Assembly: GCA_947176775.1 (NCBI GenBank)
Contig: CAMWRY010000002.1
Coordinates: forward strand, 1-53,749
Direction: 5' to 3'
DNA from: an uncultured Bacteroides sp.
GTDB lineage: Bacteria > Bacteroidota > Bacteroidia > Bacteroidales > Bacteroidaceae
Length of the DNA stretch: 53,749 nt
The notes under the pieces are model-generated. The model searched no databases. It had not been told where the DNA came from and saw nothing but the letters and a program-made list of their open reading frames with translations. The translations under genes and the position numbers were made by a program. Every line of letters starts with the position of its first letter. Position 1 is the stretch's first letter. Positions 21,237-31,237 of this stretch are shown in pieces.

Positions 21237-24200
21237 ATGGAAAACAACTTTAAAAGAAAGCTGATGGCATTCTGGCTGTTCCTTTTGGTGGGAATACCTT
21301 ATATGCTGGCGCAAAGTCCGATGATGGTATCGGGACGGATCACAGATGATTTGGGAGAACCGATGATTGGTGTGAGTGTACTTGAAAAGGGCACCTCTAA
21401 TGGAGTGATTACGAATATGGAGGGAAATTATTCCTTAAAGGTAAAGCAAGGTGCCGTCATTGTCTATTCGTACATCGGATATGTGACACAAGAACTGAAA
21501 GCCGTATCAGAGAGAATGAATATAACGATGAAAGAAGACACCCGGACGCTGGATGAAGTGGTAGTGGTGGGCTATGGTGTACAGAAGAAGAGCGACCTGA
21601 CAGGCGCCATTTCTTCCGTGAAGGCAGAAGACATCCAGAACCGCTCTATTACCCGGGTGGAAGAAGCCCTGCAGGGCAAGACAGCCGGTGTGCAACTGAT
21701 ATCCACGACTTCGCAACCGGGCGCCTCGCCTACCATTCGTGTCCGTGGTTTCTCGTCGAATGGCACTTCCGACCCTCTCTATGTGGTAGATGGATTGATA
21801 GTATCCGACTTGAGTGCTGTGGATCCTAACAATATAAAAAGCATGGAAGTCCTGAAAGATGCCGCATCCGCTGCCATTTATGGTGCGCAGGCCGGTAATG
21901 GCGTGGTGCTTATTACCACAAAGAGCGGAAGCAAAGGCACCAGCAGCATTTCCTACGACTTTCAATATTCCATCAGTAGCCTGGCCCGACGTCCCAAGCT
22001 GATTAATTCACAAGAAGCCTTATTGCAAAAGAAGGAGCAAGACCCTACTTTTACAGATGATAATATCCAGGAGCTTATTACCAGCGGCACATGGGACGGC
22101 GTATCGACTACCGATTGGTATGATGTGGCTTTTAATGCTTCGCCATCCTCCCATCATACGGTCAACTTTCAGGGAGCGAATGACAAGGGCTCTTTCTTCC
22201 TGTCATTAAACAATCTGTATGACAATGGTATTCTTCGTGAAAACAAGGATACCTACAAGCGGCTTTCCGTCATGCTGAATGCCGACTATAACATTAAACC
22301 TTGGTTGAAGGTAGGTGTTACTGCCAATTATGCAAAATATACGCAGAAATCCATCAATGACGGTAGTGCGGGCAATTCATATTCCAGTATGATTGCTACC
22401 GTGATGACCATGGCTCCTTATTATGCGGACACTTATGCAGCCGATGCGCTTCCTAAACAAATGGAGGCATTGATTGCCAACGGCTTTACTTTGCTGCGCA
22501 ATGACAAGGGCGATTATTACAGCTGTCTGGGTTCTATGGAACAGATACATCCTATGGTAGCCATCCGCATGAGCGACAAGAAAAACTTCGGCAACAGTCT
22601 GATGGGAACGCTCTATGCCAACCTGACTCCTTTCAAAGGATTTGTGTTTACTACCCGGCTGGGTTACAGGGAACTGAACGCAAACACTTATCAGTATAAC
22701 AATCTCTATTACGGTTCGGCTTCCGCCAATAATAAGGATAAGAACGGGGCCAGCCGCTCCAACTCCTCTACTACCTATTATCAGTGGGAGAACTTTGTGA
22801 ATTATAGTACGGATTTGTGGGACAAGCATCATGTGTCTGCCATGCTGGGTATGTCCTACAGCGAGAATAACTTCACTTATGTTTCTGCCGGTGTAGACAA
22901 GACTGCCAAGCACGATCCTTTGTATGCCGACGTTTCGTATCCTGCCGGAGATGCCGTGAAGAGTACCGCCGGTTACAATCTGATTAATCGCAAACTGTCC
23001 TATTTCGGCCGTTTGGCTTACGATTACCAGAACCGCTATATGCTGCAAGCGGCCATGCGTGCCGATGCCGCCGATACTTCCGTGCTTCCGGGTACCAATC
23101 GCTGGGGCTATTTCCCGTCGGTATCAGCCGGTTGGGTCATTTCCAACGAGCGCTTTTTCACGGAAAAGAACAATACCCCTCTCACATTCCTGAAGTTGCG
23201 TGCCAGCTGGGGACAGAATGGAAGCACAAGCAATCTGAGCGGTTACAAGTATTCCAATTCCCTGGTGACTTCGGCTGCCGGATACTCTTTCAGCAATACG
23301 GCGATGAACTATGTCACTTCTGCCAAACCTTCGCAGCTCTATAATCCTGACTTGAAGTGGGAAACCTCCGAACAGCTGGATTTGGGTATGGATTTGCGCG
23401 CTTTCAACGACCGCTTCTCGTTTGGTATGGACTGGTATCAGAAAAAGACAAAAGACTTGATTGTTTCCAACATTGTCATTCCTTATGAGGCGGGAAACTC
23501 ATCGGCTCCGATGAATGCCGGTAATGTGACGAATAAGGGTTTTGAGTTTGAGGCCGGATGGAAAGACAAAGCCGGTGATTTCAACTATTCTGTGACCGCC
23601 AATCTGGCCACTTTGAAGAACGAGGTCACTTATCTGGATCCGCATGTCAGCGGCGGACGCATAGAAGGCGCCACTACAATGGCTTCGAACGGTTCGTTCT
23701 CCGCATTCGAGGTAGGCTATCCGGTGTGGTATTTCAGAGGCTATCAGGTCGATCATCTGGATGACAAGGGCAATCCCGTATTCAGGGATAATACGGGTGA
23801 CGGTACCATTGATGCCAGTGACAAGGCGATGATTGGTAAACCGATGCCGGACTTCACGTATGGCATCACGTTGACCGCCAACTACAAGAATTTTGATTTT
23901 CTGATTTTCGGCAACGGCTCCGTGGGCAATGACGTATTCATGTCCTACAGTTATAACTCCATATCCTATACGCTGAAGGAGATGTACGACCAGCGCTGGA
24001 CGGCGGACGGGACTACCAGCCGTAAGTTTGCACGGCCGCAGAATACGAATGCAGACAAGTATGGCTTGTCCGATGCCTATATTTTTGACGGCTCTTATTT
24101 CCGCATCAAGCAGATACAGCTGGGATATACGTTGCCCCGGACGGTTACGAAGAAATTCCTGGCCGACAAGCTGAGAGTATATGCCTCGTTGGATAATTTC

Positions 24201-24329
24201 TTCTTGTTCACGAAGTATCCGGGACTCGATCCGGAGGTTTCCTCCACGGCTACCAGCGGTATGGGCGTGGATTACGGAAATTATCCCACAACGAAGAAGG
24301 TGGTGTTCGGTTTATCAGTTACATTTTAA
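21237..24329 (+). CDS. SusC-like TonB-dependent outer-membrane transporter (susC1)
   Basis: VSGRITDDLGEPMIGVSVLEKGTSNGVITNMEGNYSLKV, TLDEVVVVGYGVQKKSDLTGAISSV, VRGFSSNGTSDPLYVVDGL; start trimmed to the ATG at 21237. Confidence 0.95.
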   Translation: MENNFKRKLMAFWLFLLVGIPYMLAQSPMMVSGRITDDLGEPMIGVSVLEKGTSNGVITNMEGNYSLKVKQGAVIVYSYIGYVTQELKAVSERMNITMKEDTRTLDEVVVVGYGVQKKSDLTGAISSVKAEDIQNRSITRVEEALQGKTAGVQLISTTSQPGASPTIRVRGFSSNGTSDPLYVVDGLIVSDLSAVDPNNIKSMEVLKDAASAAIYGAQAGNGVVLITTKSGSKGTSSISYDFQYSISSLARRPKLINSQEALLQKKEQDPTFTDDNIQELITSGTWDGVSTTDWYDVAFNASPSSHHTVNFQGANDKGSFFLSLNNLYDNGILRENKDTYKRLSVMLNADYNIKPWLKVGVTANYAKYTQKSINDGSAGNSYSSMIATVMTMAPYYADTYAADALPKQMEALIANGFTLLRNDKGDYYSCLGSMEQIHPMVAIRMSDKKNFGNSLMGTLYANLTPFKGFVFTTRLGYRELNANTYQYNNLYYGSASANNKDKNGASRSNSSTTYYQWENFVNYSTDLWDKHHVSAMLGMSYSENNFTYVSAGVDKTAKHDPLYADVSYPAGDAVKSTAGYNLINRKLSYFGRLAYDYQNRYMLQAAMRADAADTSVLPGTNRWGYFPSVSAGWVISNERFFTEKNNTPLTFLKLRASWGQNGSTSNLSGYKYSNSLVTSAAGYSFSNTAMNYVTSAKPSQLYNPDLKWETSEQLDLGMDLRAFNDRFSFGMDWYQKKTKDLIVSNIVIPYEAGNSSAPMNAGNVTNKGFEFEAGWKDKAGDFNYSVTANLATLKNEVTYLDPHVSGGRIEGATTMASNGSFSAFEVGYPVWYFRGYQVDHLDDKGNPVFRDNTGDGTIDASDKAMIGKPMPDFTYGITLTANYKNFDFLIFGNGSVGNDVFMSYSYNSISYTLKEMYDQRWTADGTTSRKFARPQNTNADKYGLSDAYIFDGSYFRIKQIQLGYTLPRTVTKKFLADKLRVYASLDNFFLFTKYPGLDPEVSSTATSGMGVDYGNYPTTKKVVFGLSVTF

Positions 24330-24347
24330 ATAATAAATAGAAGAAAT

Positions 24348-26009
24348 ATGAAAAGAAAATATATCTTGTCCGGACTGTTGGCGTGTGCACTTACATTTTC
24401 CGCATGCGATGTCGATTTGCTGGATATTCCCCAGAAAGGTGTAGAGAATGAAGAGAATTATTATCAGACGGATGAACAGTGTGAGTCTGCCATCGCTGCT
24501 GTCTATGCGTCCTGGCGGAATGCTTATTCCGGGCGTGGTGAGAAAGCCTCGCAGTATGCCAACGGTTTCTTCCTGAAAAATTTCTTGGCAGACGATTTCA
24601 ATTCGGGTGGTGCCCGCTCCGACCAGGTGTATGCGCAGGAGATATACGAAAGTGCGATAGTGGCCACGAACGGTTGGGTGGAAAACTATTATAAGAGGTT
24701 GTATGCCACGATTTATCTGGCCAATCTGGTGATTGAGCGGTTCGATGCCGCTGAAAGTGAAGTGAAGGCAAGAAACATTGCCGAGGCCAAATTCTTCAGA
24801 GCCATCTGCTATTTCGAACTGACCACTTTGTGGGGGACTCCTCCTTTGGTAGATAGGGTATTGAAGAATTCGGAAGAGTATAAGGTGCCCAACTCCACTG
24901 CCGAACAGTTGTGGAAATTCATGGAGACAGACCTTACGGAAGCTATAACTTCCGGGAAACTCACTTCGAAAACGAGTTTGGAAGACAGGGACGGGGGAAC
25001 CCGCGCCACGTTGGAGGCTGCCCGCTGCTTGTTGGGAAAGATTTATCTGTATCAGGAGAAATATGCCGATGCCAAAAGTGAGTTGGAGAAGGTCATTTCT
25101 TCCGGCAAATATGATTTGATAGCCGATGTCAGCACATTCTATCATCCGGCCTCTGCAGGCTGCAAGGAGTATGTGCTGGAGTGTGTGCGCCATTACGACC
25201 CTTCCAACATGTATTCTCAGGAGGGCTGGTTCGGCATCTTGGCCAATTGGGGATTCGGCTATGGCTTTATAGCCGGTCCGGAAGCGTCCATGCACTATAA
25301 GTTCAACACTACCAGCGGTTACAGCTACTTCAATCCGTCAAAGTCTTTGTACGATGCCTTTGTGGCTGAGGAGGGTGCCGACGGGTATCGCTTGAATGCC
25401 TGGATCAGGACCTGGGAGCAGGTGATTGCCATGAACATTGCGGTGAACACGACTACCAACAAATATGCCAGCGAAGGCTATTTCCGTCTGAAATGGCTGG
25501 CAAGCACCGATGACGAATTTGTAGGGTATTGGTGTGGAAACCAGAGCAATACTCCGGTCATCAGATATGCGGATGTGTTGCTGATGGCTGCCGAGGCTTG
25601 CCTCCAGGCGGGAGACCAAGCCGGTGCCGACGAATATCTGGGCAGAGTGCGCGACAGGGCCCGTCTTCCCAGAAAGAGTCATGTGACGCTTTCCGATATA
25701 AAGCTGGAGCGCCGCTTGGAACTTGCTATGGAAGGCATGCGCTTCCAGGACCTGAAGCGTTGGGGGGATGCTCCGGCGGTATTGGCGGATAAAGGGAAAA
25801 AGTTACCGACTTTCCAGATTGTACCTGACCCGAATAATGACCTCACTACGGCGGCAGGCATCTACAACGCCCGTTATACGACCAAAACCACTTATGTCGA
25901 TAATGAAAAGTCGTTGTCGGGTTGGACTCCCAATCGCGACGAGTGGCTGCCGTTTCCTGAAAATGAATTGGAGGTGAACAGCAACCTGAAACAGAATCCC
26001 GGTTATTGA
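24348..26009 (+). CDS. SusD/RagB-like surface lipoprotein (susD1)
   Basis: 553 aa; lipobox FSAC, AEAKFFRAICYFELTTLWGTPPLVDRVL, VLLMAAEACLQAG, ERRLELAMEGMRFQDLKRWG. Confidence 0.95.
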   Translation: MKRKYILSGLLACALTFSACDVDLLDIPQKGVENEENYYQTDEQCESAIAAVYASWRNAYSGRGEKASQYANGFFLKNFLADDFNSGGARSDQVYAQEIYESAIVATNGWVENYYKRLYATIYLANLVIERFDAAESEVKARNIAEAKFFRAICYFELTTLWGTPPLVDRVLKNSEEYKVPNSTAEQLWKFMETDLTEAITSGKLTSKTSLEDRDGGTRATLEAARCLLGKIYLYQEKYADAKSELEKVISSGKYDLIADVSTFYHPASAGCKEYVLECVRHYDPSNMYSQEGWFGILANWGFGYGFIAGPEASMHYKFNTTSGYSYFNPSKSLYDAFVAEEGADGYRLNAWIRTWEQVIAMNIAVNTTTNKYASEGYFRLKWLASTDDEFVGYWCGNQSNTPVIRYADVLLMAAEACLQAGDQAGADEYLGRVRDRARLPRKSHVTLSDIKLERRLELAMEGMRFQDLKRWGDAPAVLADKGKKLPTFQIVPDPNNDLTTAAGIYNARYTTKTTYVDNEKSLSGWTPNRDEWLPFPENELEVNSNLKQNPGY

Positions 26010-26059
26010 TTTATCCTGAGAAATTCACAATTCGGTTTAACTATATAAAGAAGAAAAAC

Positions 26060-26887
26060 ATGAAAAGAAACTTAGTGATATTTGCCCTGCTGTTTGTTTG
26101 TATGGCTATAGGGGCGCAAACGGTATTCAAGAATGAAGAGGTAGAGGTTTCCTTGTTGAAAGAGAAGACTTGGGTATTTTCTACTTGGGACTATACTACC
26201 ATGTATCTGATAGAGGGCGAAGACAAGGCCGTGCTGATTGATACCGGCACGCGTTGTGCGGATTTGGATAAGATTGTGGGACAGATAACCGGGAAACCGC
26301 TGGAAGTAATCGTCACCCACATGCACCCCGACCATGCCGGCTGCATCAAGTATTTCGATAAAGTATGGATGCATCGGGCCGATACGGTGCTGGTGCCCCA
26401 GCATGCGGCAGATTATCAAGGAGAATTCCTCTATATGGAAGAAGGACAAGTGTTCGACTTGGGTGGACGCAAGCTGGAAGTGGCATGGATGCCCGGGCAT
26501 ACGCCCGGCTCGGTGGTACTCCTGGACAAGGCAAACGGAGACTGTTATTCGGGTGATGCGTTCGGCTCGGGTGAAGTATGGCTGCAGTGTGTGCCGATGT
26601 CTCCCATCGCCACTTTCCATGAGTCGTGTTGCCGTATGGAAAAGCTCATGAAGGAAGGGCACATCAAGGATATCTGGTGCGGACATTATCCTTATCTGAA
26701 ATCTTCTTTGCCGCTGGCCTATATTCAGACGATGATACGTATTTCCCACAGGCTGATGAATGGAGACCAGGAAGGTTCGGAACCTTATTCCAACTATTTC
26801 ATCAAGATGCCTCCCACTGCGAGGAAGTTGGCCGAAGGCCGGGCGATGATTGTATATGATTCGACTAATATTCCGGAAGCCCGGTAA
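26060..26887 (+). CDS. Secreted metallo-beta-lactamase-fold hydrolase
   Basis: Signal-like MKRNLVIFALLFVCMAIGAQ, then VIVTHMHPDHAGC (HxHxDH), PGHTPGSVVLLD, GDAFGSGE, WCGHY; start trimmed from 26006 to 26060. Confidence 0.88.
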   Translation: MKRNLVIFALLFVCMAIGAQTVFKNEEVEVSLLKEKTWVFSTWDYTTMYLIEGEDKAVLIDTGTRCADLDKIVGQITGKPLEVIVTHMHPDHAGCIKYFDKVWMHRADTVLVPQHAADYQGEFLYMEEGQVFDLGGRKLEVAWMPGHTPGSVVLLDKANGDCYSGDAFGSGEVWLQCVPMSPIATFHESCCRMEKLMKEGHIKDIWCGHYPYLKSSLPLAYIQTMIRISHRLMNGDQEGSEPYSNYFIKMPPTARKLAEGRAMIVYDSTNIPEAR

Positions 26888-26924
26888 CACACATGGCTAT
26901 TCCTCTCTCACTTTAAGGCGTAGT

Positions 26925-27008
26925 CCTTGTATGCACGAGATGTGCATCTCATGTATCTCGAGATGTGCATCTCGTGTTGTATGAGATGTGCATCTCGTGC
27001 ATACAAGG
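26925..27008. repeat. 84-bp inverted repeat containing three 23-bp-spaced GAGATGTGCATCTC units
   Basis: CCTTGTATGCACGAGATG...CATCTCGTGCATACAAGG arms; GAGATGTGCATCTC at 26937, 26960 and 26983. Confidence 0.9.
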
Positions 27009-27024
27009 GCCGGTTGTTAAAAGC

Positions 27025-27064
27025 ATGAGGGTTATACCTTCACTCCTGAAAGGCATAACCCTCA
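27025..27064. terminator. Hairpin between convergent MBL hydrolase and HTCS2 genes
   Basis: ATGAGGGTTATACCTT ... AAGGCATAACCCTCAT, 16-nt arms with one mismatch. Confidence 0.6.
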
Positions 27065-27090
27065 TACAACAAGCCAAGTAGCCCGTCCTT

Positions 27091-30000
27091 CTATTTGCCG
27101 TATTCGCTCGGACTTACTCCGAACTGCTTCTTGAAGCTCTTCGAGAAGTGGGACAGCGTGCTGAATCCCGTCATGTCCGCAATTTCCGAGACGGTATGTT
27201 TCCCTTCCGTTATCAGTTCGGCGGCACGGTTCAGCTTGTAGGTCTTGAAGAAGGTGCTGGGGCTTTCGCCGGTCAGTCCTTTTACTTTATAGTAGAACTT
27301 GGTGCGTGATATTCTCAGCAGTTCGGTCATGCGGGCAATGTCCAGTTCGGGGTTGGAGAGCTTGCTCTCCATCAGGTGGTAGAGTTCGGTCATGAAGACA
27401 TTGTCTTGTGGGGAGAGGATGTTCTCTTCCATCTTGTCCGTCTGCGTGGCTTTTCCCAGCATGTTGCGCGCTTTCTCGCGGTTCTTGAGCAGCGACTTGA
27501 TGAGCGCCAGCAGGTAGGCAGGGTCGAAAGGCTTGGTCACGTAGGCGTCGGCTCCCGTGTCCAGTCCTTCCACCTGGTTTTCCACGGTGGCTTTGGCCGT
27601 AACCAGAATCACGGGCAGGTGGCAGAGCTGCAAGTCTTCCTTTATCTCCCGGCAGAACTGGTAACCGTCCTTGCCGGGCATCACCACGTCACTCAGAACC
27701 AGGTCGGGTGACTCCTCATGCAGCGCCTTCAGCGCATCGTCGGCATTGAAGCGGCAGATTACCTTGTAGTGGGCGGAGAGGAGGGTGCGCAGGTAGTGCG
27801 CCACTTCGGTGTCGTCGTCCACCACCAGCAGGGTGGGTTGCTTCTCGCCGGTGCCGGTCTTGTTCTCGGCAGGCTGCGAGGCGGCGGCCAGCGGGAAGGC
27901 TTCCGACTGGTTGCTCTGTTCCGTTGCCCGTTCGTCTTCGGCATACGCGGCGTCGTTCACGGGCAGGACGAAGGTGAACACGGCGCCGCTTCCCTCTTCG
28001 GGCTGGCTGGCTTTCAGTTGCCCGTGGTGCAGTACGGCCAGGCTGCGGGCGTAGTACAGGCCGATGCCCGTTCCCCAGTTGTAGGTACCTTCGGCTTGGT
28101 TGCCTATCTGGTAATAGCGTTCGAATATCTTCTCTATCTTGTCTTCGGGGATGCTCTGTCCCGTGTTGGCCACGGACACTTTGACGTACTGCGTGATGCG
28201 CCCGTCGGCGGACAGGCCGAAGAGCCGCGCGGCTTTCTCACGGTCTATTACGTCGAAGCCGACACTGATTTTACCGCCTTGGGGCGTGAACTTCAGGGCA
28301 TTGGACATCAGGTTGTTGAATATCTTTTCCACCTTGTCCTCGTCCAGCCACATCAGGAAGGTGTCTTCCAGTCCGTAGGTGTTCAGGTCGATGCCCTTGT
28401 CGTCGGCGTTCACCCGGAAGATGCCCACCTGGCGTTGCAGGCAGGCGATGAGGTCGGCGCGCTTCACTTGCAGGCGCAGGGTGTCGTTCTCCAGCTTGTT
28501 GAAGTCCATCATCTGGTTGACGAGCCTCAGCATGCGGTTCACGCTGCGCTGCACGATGTGCAGCAGGTTCTTGTCCGCACCCTCTATCCGCGGATTGGCG
28601 CAGAGCTGGTTCACGGGGCCGGAAATCATGGTGAGCGGCGTGCGGAACTCGTGCGAGACGTTGGCGAAGAAACTCATGTTCATCCGGTTCACCCGTTGCT
28701 CCTGCTCTTTCTCCAGGCGGGCGCGGCGGGCGGCCTCCTTCTCGGCGCGGACGCGGAGCAGGGCACGCAGGAAGAGAAGGGCGAGGGCGGTTGCCAACAA
28801 GAAGTAGATGCAGTAGGCCCACCACGTGCGCCAGGGAGCCGGATATACGCGGATGCGGATGGAGTTTTCGGCCTCCACGATGCTCCGGTCGTTGTTGGTG
28901 ATTTTCACGTGGAACACATACTCTCCGGCAGGCAGGTTGGCGTAGTAGGCCTCGTGGTTGTTGCGGGCGTCTACCCAGTAGTTGTCGAAGCCCTCCAGGT
29001 GGTATTGGTAGTGCACTCGTCCGTACTCGCTGTAGTTCAGGGCAGAGAAGGAGATGCTGAAACTGTTCTGGTCGTGCTCCAGGTGTATGTCGGGGCAGTA
29101 GGAGAGGTGCTTGCCGATGGTTTCTCCATGCAATTGCGGGCGTATCAGCTTGTTGTGTATCTTCAGGTCGCTGAACAGCAGCGGGATGTTGCGCTTTATG
29201 GGCACGTCGATGGGGTTGAAGAGCGTGAGCCCGTGCGTGCCGCCGAATGCCAGCGTGCCGTCGGGCAGACGGCACGAGGCGCGGTCGTAGAACTGGTTTC
29301 CGCCTATGCCGTCGGCGGTGTAATAGTTGGTGAAGCGTCCGGCTGTCCGGTCATATTTGCTCAGTCCGTATTGGGTGCTTATCCAGAGGTTGCCTTGCCG
29401 GTCTTCCTCGATGCCCGATATGTCGAGGCAGGAGGTGCCGGGCATGGGTGTCATCCGGCCCGTTTCGGGATGGTAGCACATCAGACCGTTGCTTACGGTG
29501 CCTATCCAGAGAATGCCGTATGTGTCTTTGTACAAGGCCGTGGGGACGAATACGGAGCGGCGGATGCAGGCTTTCCAGTCCTCCTCCGCGATGTCCACCG
29601 TGCCCGTTTCCAGGTTTTCGATGTCAATCTGCTTGATGGGTTGGTAGAAGCCCGTCACCATCAGCCGGCGGTTGTCCATCATCGCCACGCCGGGCACGAA
29701 GGTGAATCCTTCGAAGAGCTTCATCGCCTCGAATTCCTTCTTGCCGGGGCGCAGGGCATAGACGTTGACCGTGGCGGTGCCTATCCAGATGGTTCCGTCG
29801 GGCGACTGGGTGATGGACATGGGCAGGAAAATCCGGTGCCGTTCTTCTATCTTCAGTTGCCCGTCGGGCGTGTAGCGTGCCTTCAGCACTTCATTGTTGG
29901 TGATGGTCATCCATAGGTTGTTGTCGCTGTCCACCATCAGCTGGTTCGCGTAGATGGCTTTCTGTTTCTCTTGCTCGCAGAACGTTTCGGGGTCGATGTG

Positions 30001-31173
30001 CCTGATTTCGCTGCTCTTCGTGTCATATACGTAGATGCCGTCCATCAGGGTGGAAATCCACAGCTTGTGGTCCTTGCCGGCGCTTAGCGACACCACGGAC
30101 TTGTTGTTCAGCTCGGAGCGCAGGTAGTTGTCGTTGTTGAACCGCTCCTTGTAGTGGTAGCACACGGTGTACCCCTGGTCCACGGAGCCTATCCACAGGT
30201 TCTGCTGCGAGTCGGTGAACATCCGGCTGATTCGGAACCGGGGCATCTCGAAGGGGAATCCGTTCTCGTCCTGGCGGGTCACGCTGCCGGTGCCCGGGTT
30301 GTAGTAGAACATGCCGTGTCTGGCGGTGTTCAGCAGCAGGCCGTTGTTGCCGTAGGGGTGTATGTAGTCGATGTCGGCGTTGCACAGCGTGGTGTTTCGG
30401 GCGATGGGCTGCGGCAGCGGCTTGAAGCTGCGCGTGCGGGTGTCGAAGATGCTGAGGGTGTGGTTGCCGGTTATCCACAGCTCGTTGTTGTGCAGGTACG
30501 AGTAGTAGGGATAGCCGTTGAGGGCGACAGACTCTTTCAGCTGAAGGGTGGAGGGGTCGTAGCAGCGGAGCCCGGTGGAGGTCATTACCCAGAGGTTGTT
30601 GTCGGGGGCGATGTGGCACTGTGCGTAGAAGGCATTTCCGGGGCTGATTTCGGGCAGCACGCAGGTAATCTTTTCCTCCCGGGGGTGGTAGGCGTAGAGC
30701 TGGAAGCCGGTGTTGAAGAAGATGCGCCCGTTGCGGTCTTCCAGAATCTGCCTCACGTTCTTGTTGTCGGCCTCGATGGGGATGATGCGGAAATTGTCCT
30801 TGTCGGTGTATAGGCACACGCCGTTCACGGTGCCCACCCAGAAGCGGTTCTTCGAGTCGCGCAGCAGGTGGGTAATCTGGTTGTCGGGCAGTCCCAGCGA
30901 GTCGTCGGTGCAGAAGTACTGGTGGTAGTCGTGCACGTTGTTCTTGTTCAGCCCGCGGAACGTGCCTATCCATATATGGCCTTGCGTGTCTTCGGCTATG
31001 GTGGTGACTTTCTGGTTGGAGAGGTCGTTGGCTATGACGGGGCTTTCGATTTCGGCATTCCGGTTTTCGGGTAGGGGCTCTTTGGCATCGCATGCCGACA
31101 GGCAGACGGCATACAGAGTTCCGGCCAGCAGGCGGAACAGGGTGCGGAGGATTTTCCGGTTAGACAAGGTCAT
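27091..31173 (-). CDS. Hybrid two-component system regulator (HTCS2), paralogue of HTCS1
   Basis: Start trimmed to MTLSNRKILRTLFRLL at 31173; lipobox-like LSAC, propeller repeats, SHEFRTPLTMISGPVNQL, LLVVDDDTEVAHYL, AraC HTH VSEIADMTGFSTLSHFSKSFKKQFG. Confidence 0.95.
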   Translation of the reverse strand: MTLSNRKILRTLFRLLAGTLYAVCLSACDAKEPLPENRNAEIESPVIANDLSNQKVTTIAEDTQGHIWIGTFRGLNKNNVHDYHQYFCTDDSLGLPDNQITHLLRDSKNRFWVGTVNGVCLYTDKDNFRIIPIEADNKNVRQILEDRNGRIFFNTGFQLYAYHPREEKITCVLPEISPGNAFYAQCHIAPDNNLWVMTSTGLRCYDPSTLQLKESVALNGYPYYSYLHNNELWITGNHTLSIFDTRTRSFKPLPQPIARNTTLCNADIDYIHPYGNNGLLLNTARHGMFYYNPGTGSVTRQDENGFPFEMPRFRISRMFTDSQQNLWIGSVDQGYTVCYHYKERFNNDNYLRSELNNKSVVSLSAGKDHKLWISTLMDGIYVYDTKSSEIRHIDPETFCEQEKQKAIYANQLMVDSDNNLWMTITNNEVLKARYTPDGQLKIEERHRIFLPMSITQSPDGTIWIGTATVNVYALRPGKKEFEAMKLFEGFTFVPGVAMMDNRRLMVTGFYQPIKQIDIENLETGTVDIAEEDWKACIRRSVFVPTALYKDTYGILWIGTVSNGLMCYHPETGRMTPMPGTSCLDISGIEEDRQGNLWISTQYGLSKYDRTAGRFTNYYTADGIGGNQFYDRASCRLPDGTLAFGGTHGLTLFNPIDVPIKRNIPLLFSDLKIHNKLIRPQLHGETIGKHLSYCPDIHLEHDQNSFSISFSALNYSEYGRVHYQYHLEGFDNYWVDARNNHEAYYANLPAGEYVFHVKITNNDRSIVEAENSIRIRVYPAPWRTWWAYCIYFLLATALALLFLRALLRVRAEKEAARRARLEKEQEQRVNRMNMSFFANVSHEFRTPLTMISGPVNQLCANPRIEGADKNLLHIVQRSVNRMLRLVNQMMDFNKLENDTLRLQVKRADLIACLQRQVGIFRVNADDKGIDLNTYGLEDTFLMWLDEDKVEKIFNNLMSNALKFTPQGGKISVGFDVIDREKAARLFGLSADGRITQYVKVSVANTGQSIPEDKIEKIFERYYQIGNQAEGTYNWGTGIGLYYARSLAVLHHGQLKASQPEEGSGAVFTFVLPVNDAAYAEDERATEQSNQSEAFPLAAASQPAENKTGTGEKQPTLLVVDDDTEVAHYLRTLLSAHYKVICRFNADDALKALHEESPDLVLSDVVMPGKDGYQFCREIKEDLQLCHLPVILVTAKATVENQVEGLDTGADAYVTKPFDPAYLLALIKSLLKNREKARNMLGKATQTDKMEENILSPQDNVFMTELYHLMESKLSNPELDIARMTELLRISRTKFYYKVKGLTGESPSTFFKTYKLNRAAELITEGKHTVSEIADMTGFSTLSHFSKSFKKQFGVSPSEYGK

Positions 31174-31237
31174 ATTAAAAGGTTTTGAATGATGTGCGAA
31201 AATAAGGATAAAAAATTGAATATAAGTTGCTTTACAG

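Noticed and set aside
27718-29916. 732-aa open frame antisense to HTCS2
   Set aside because: Mirror of a GC3-rich real gene; translation is low-complexity V/G/H/Q-rich with no domain-like motifs, while the minus strand encodes a complete HTCS.
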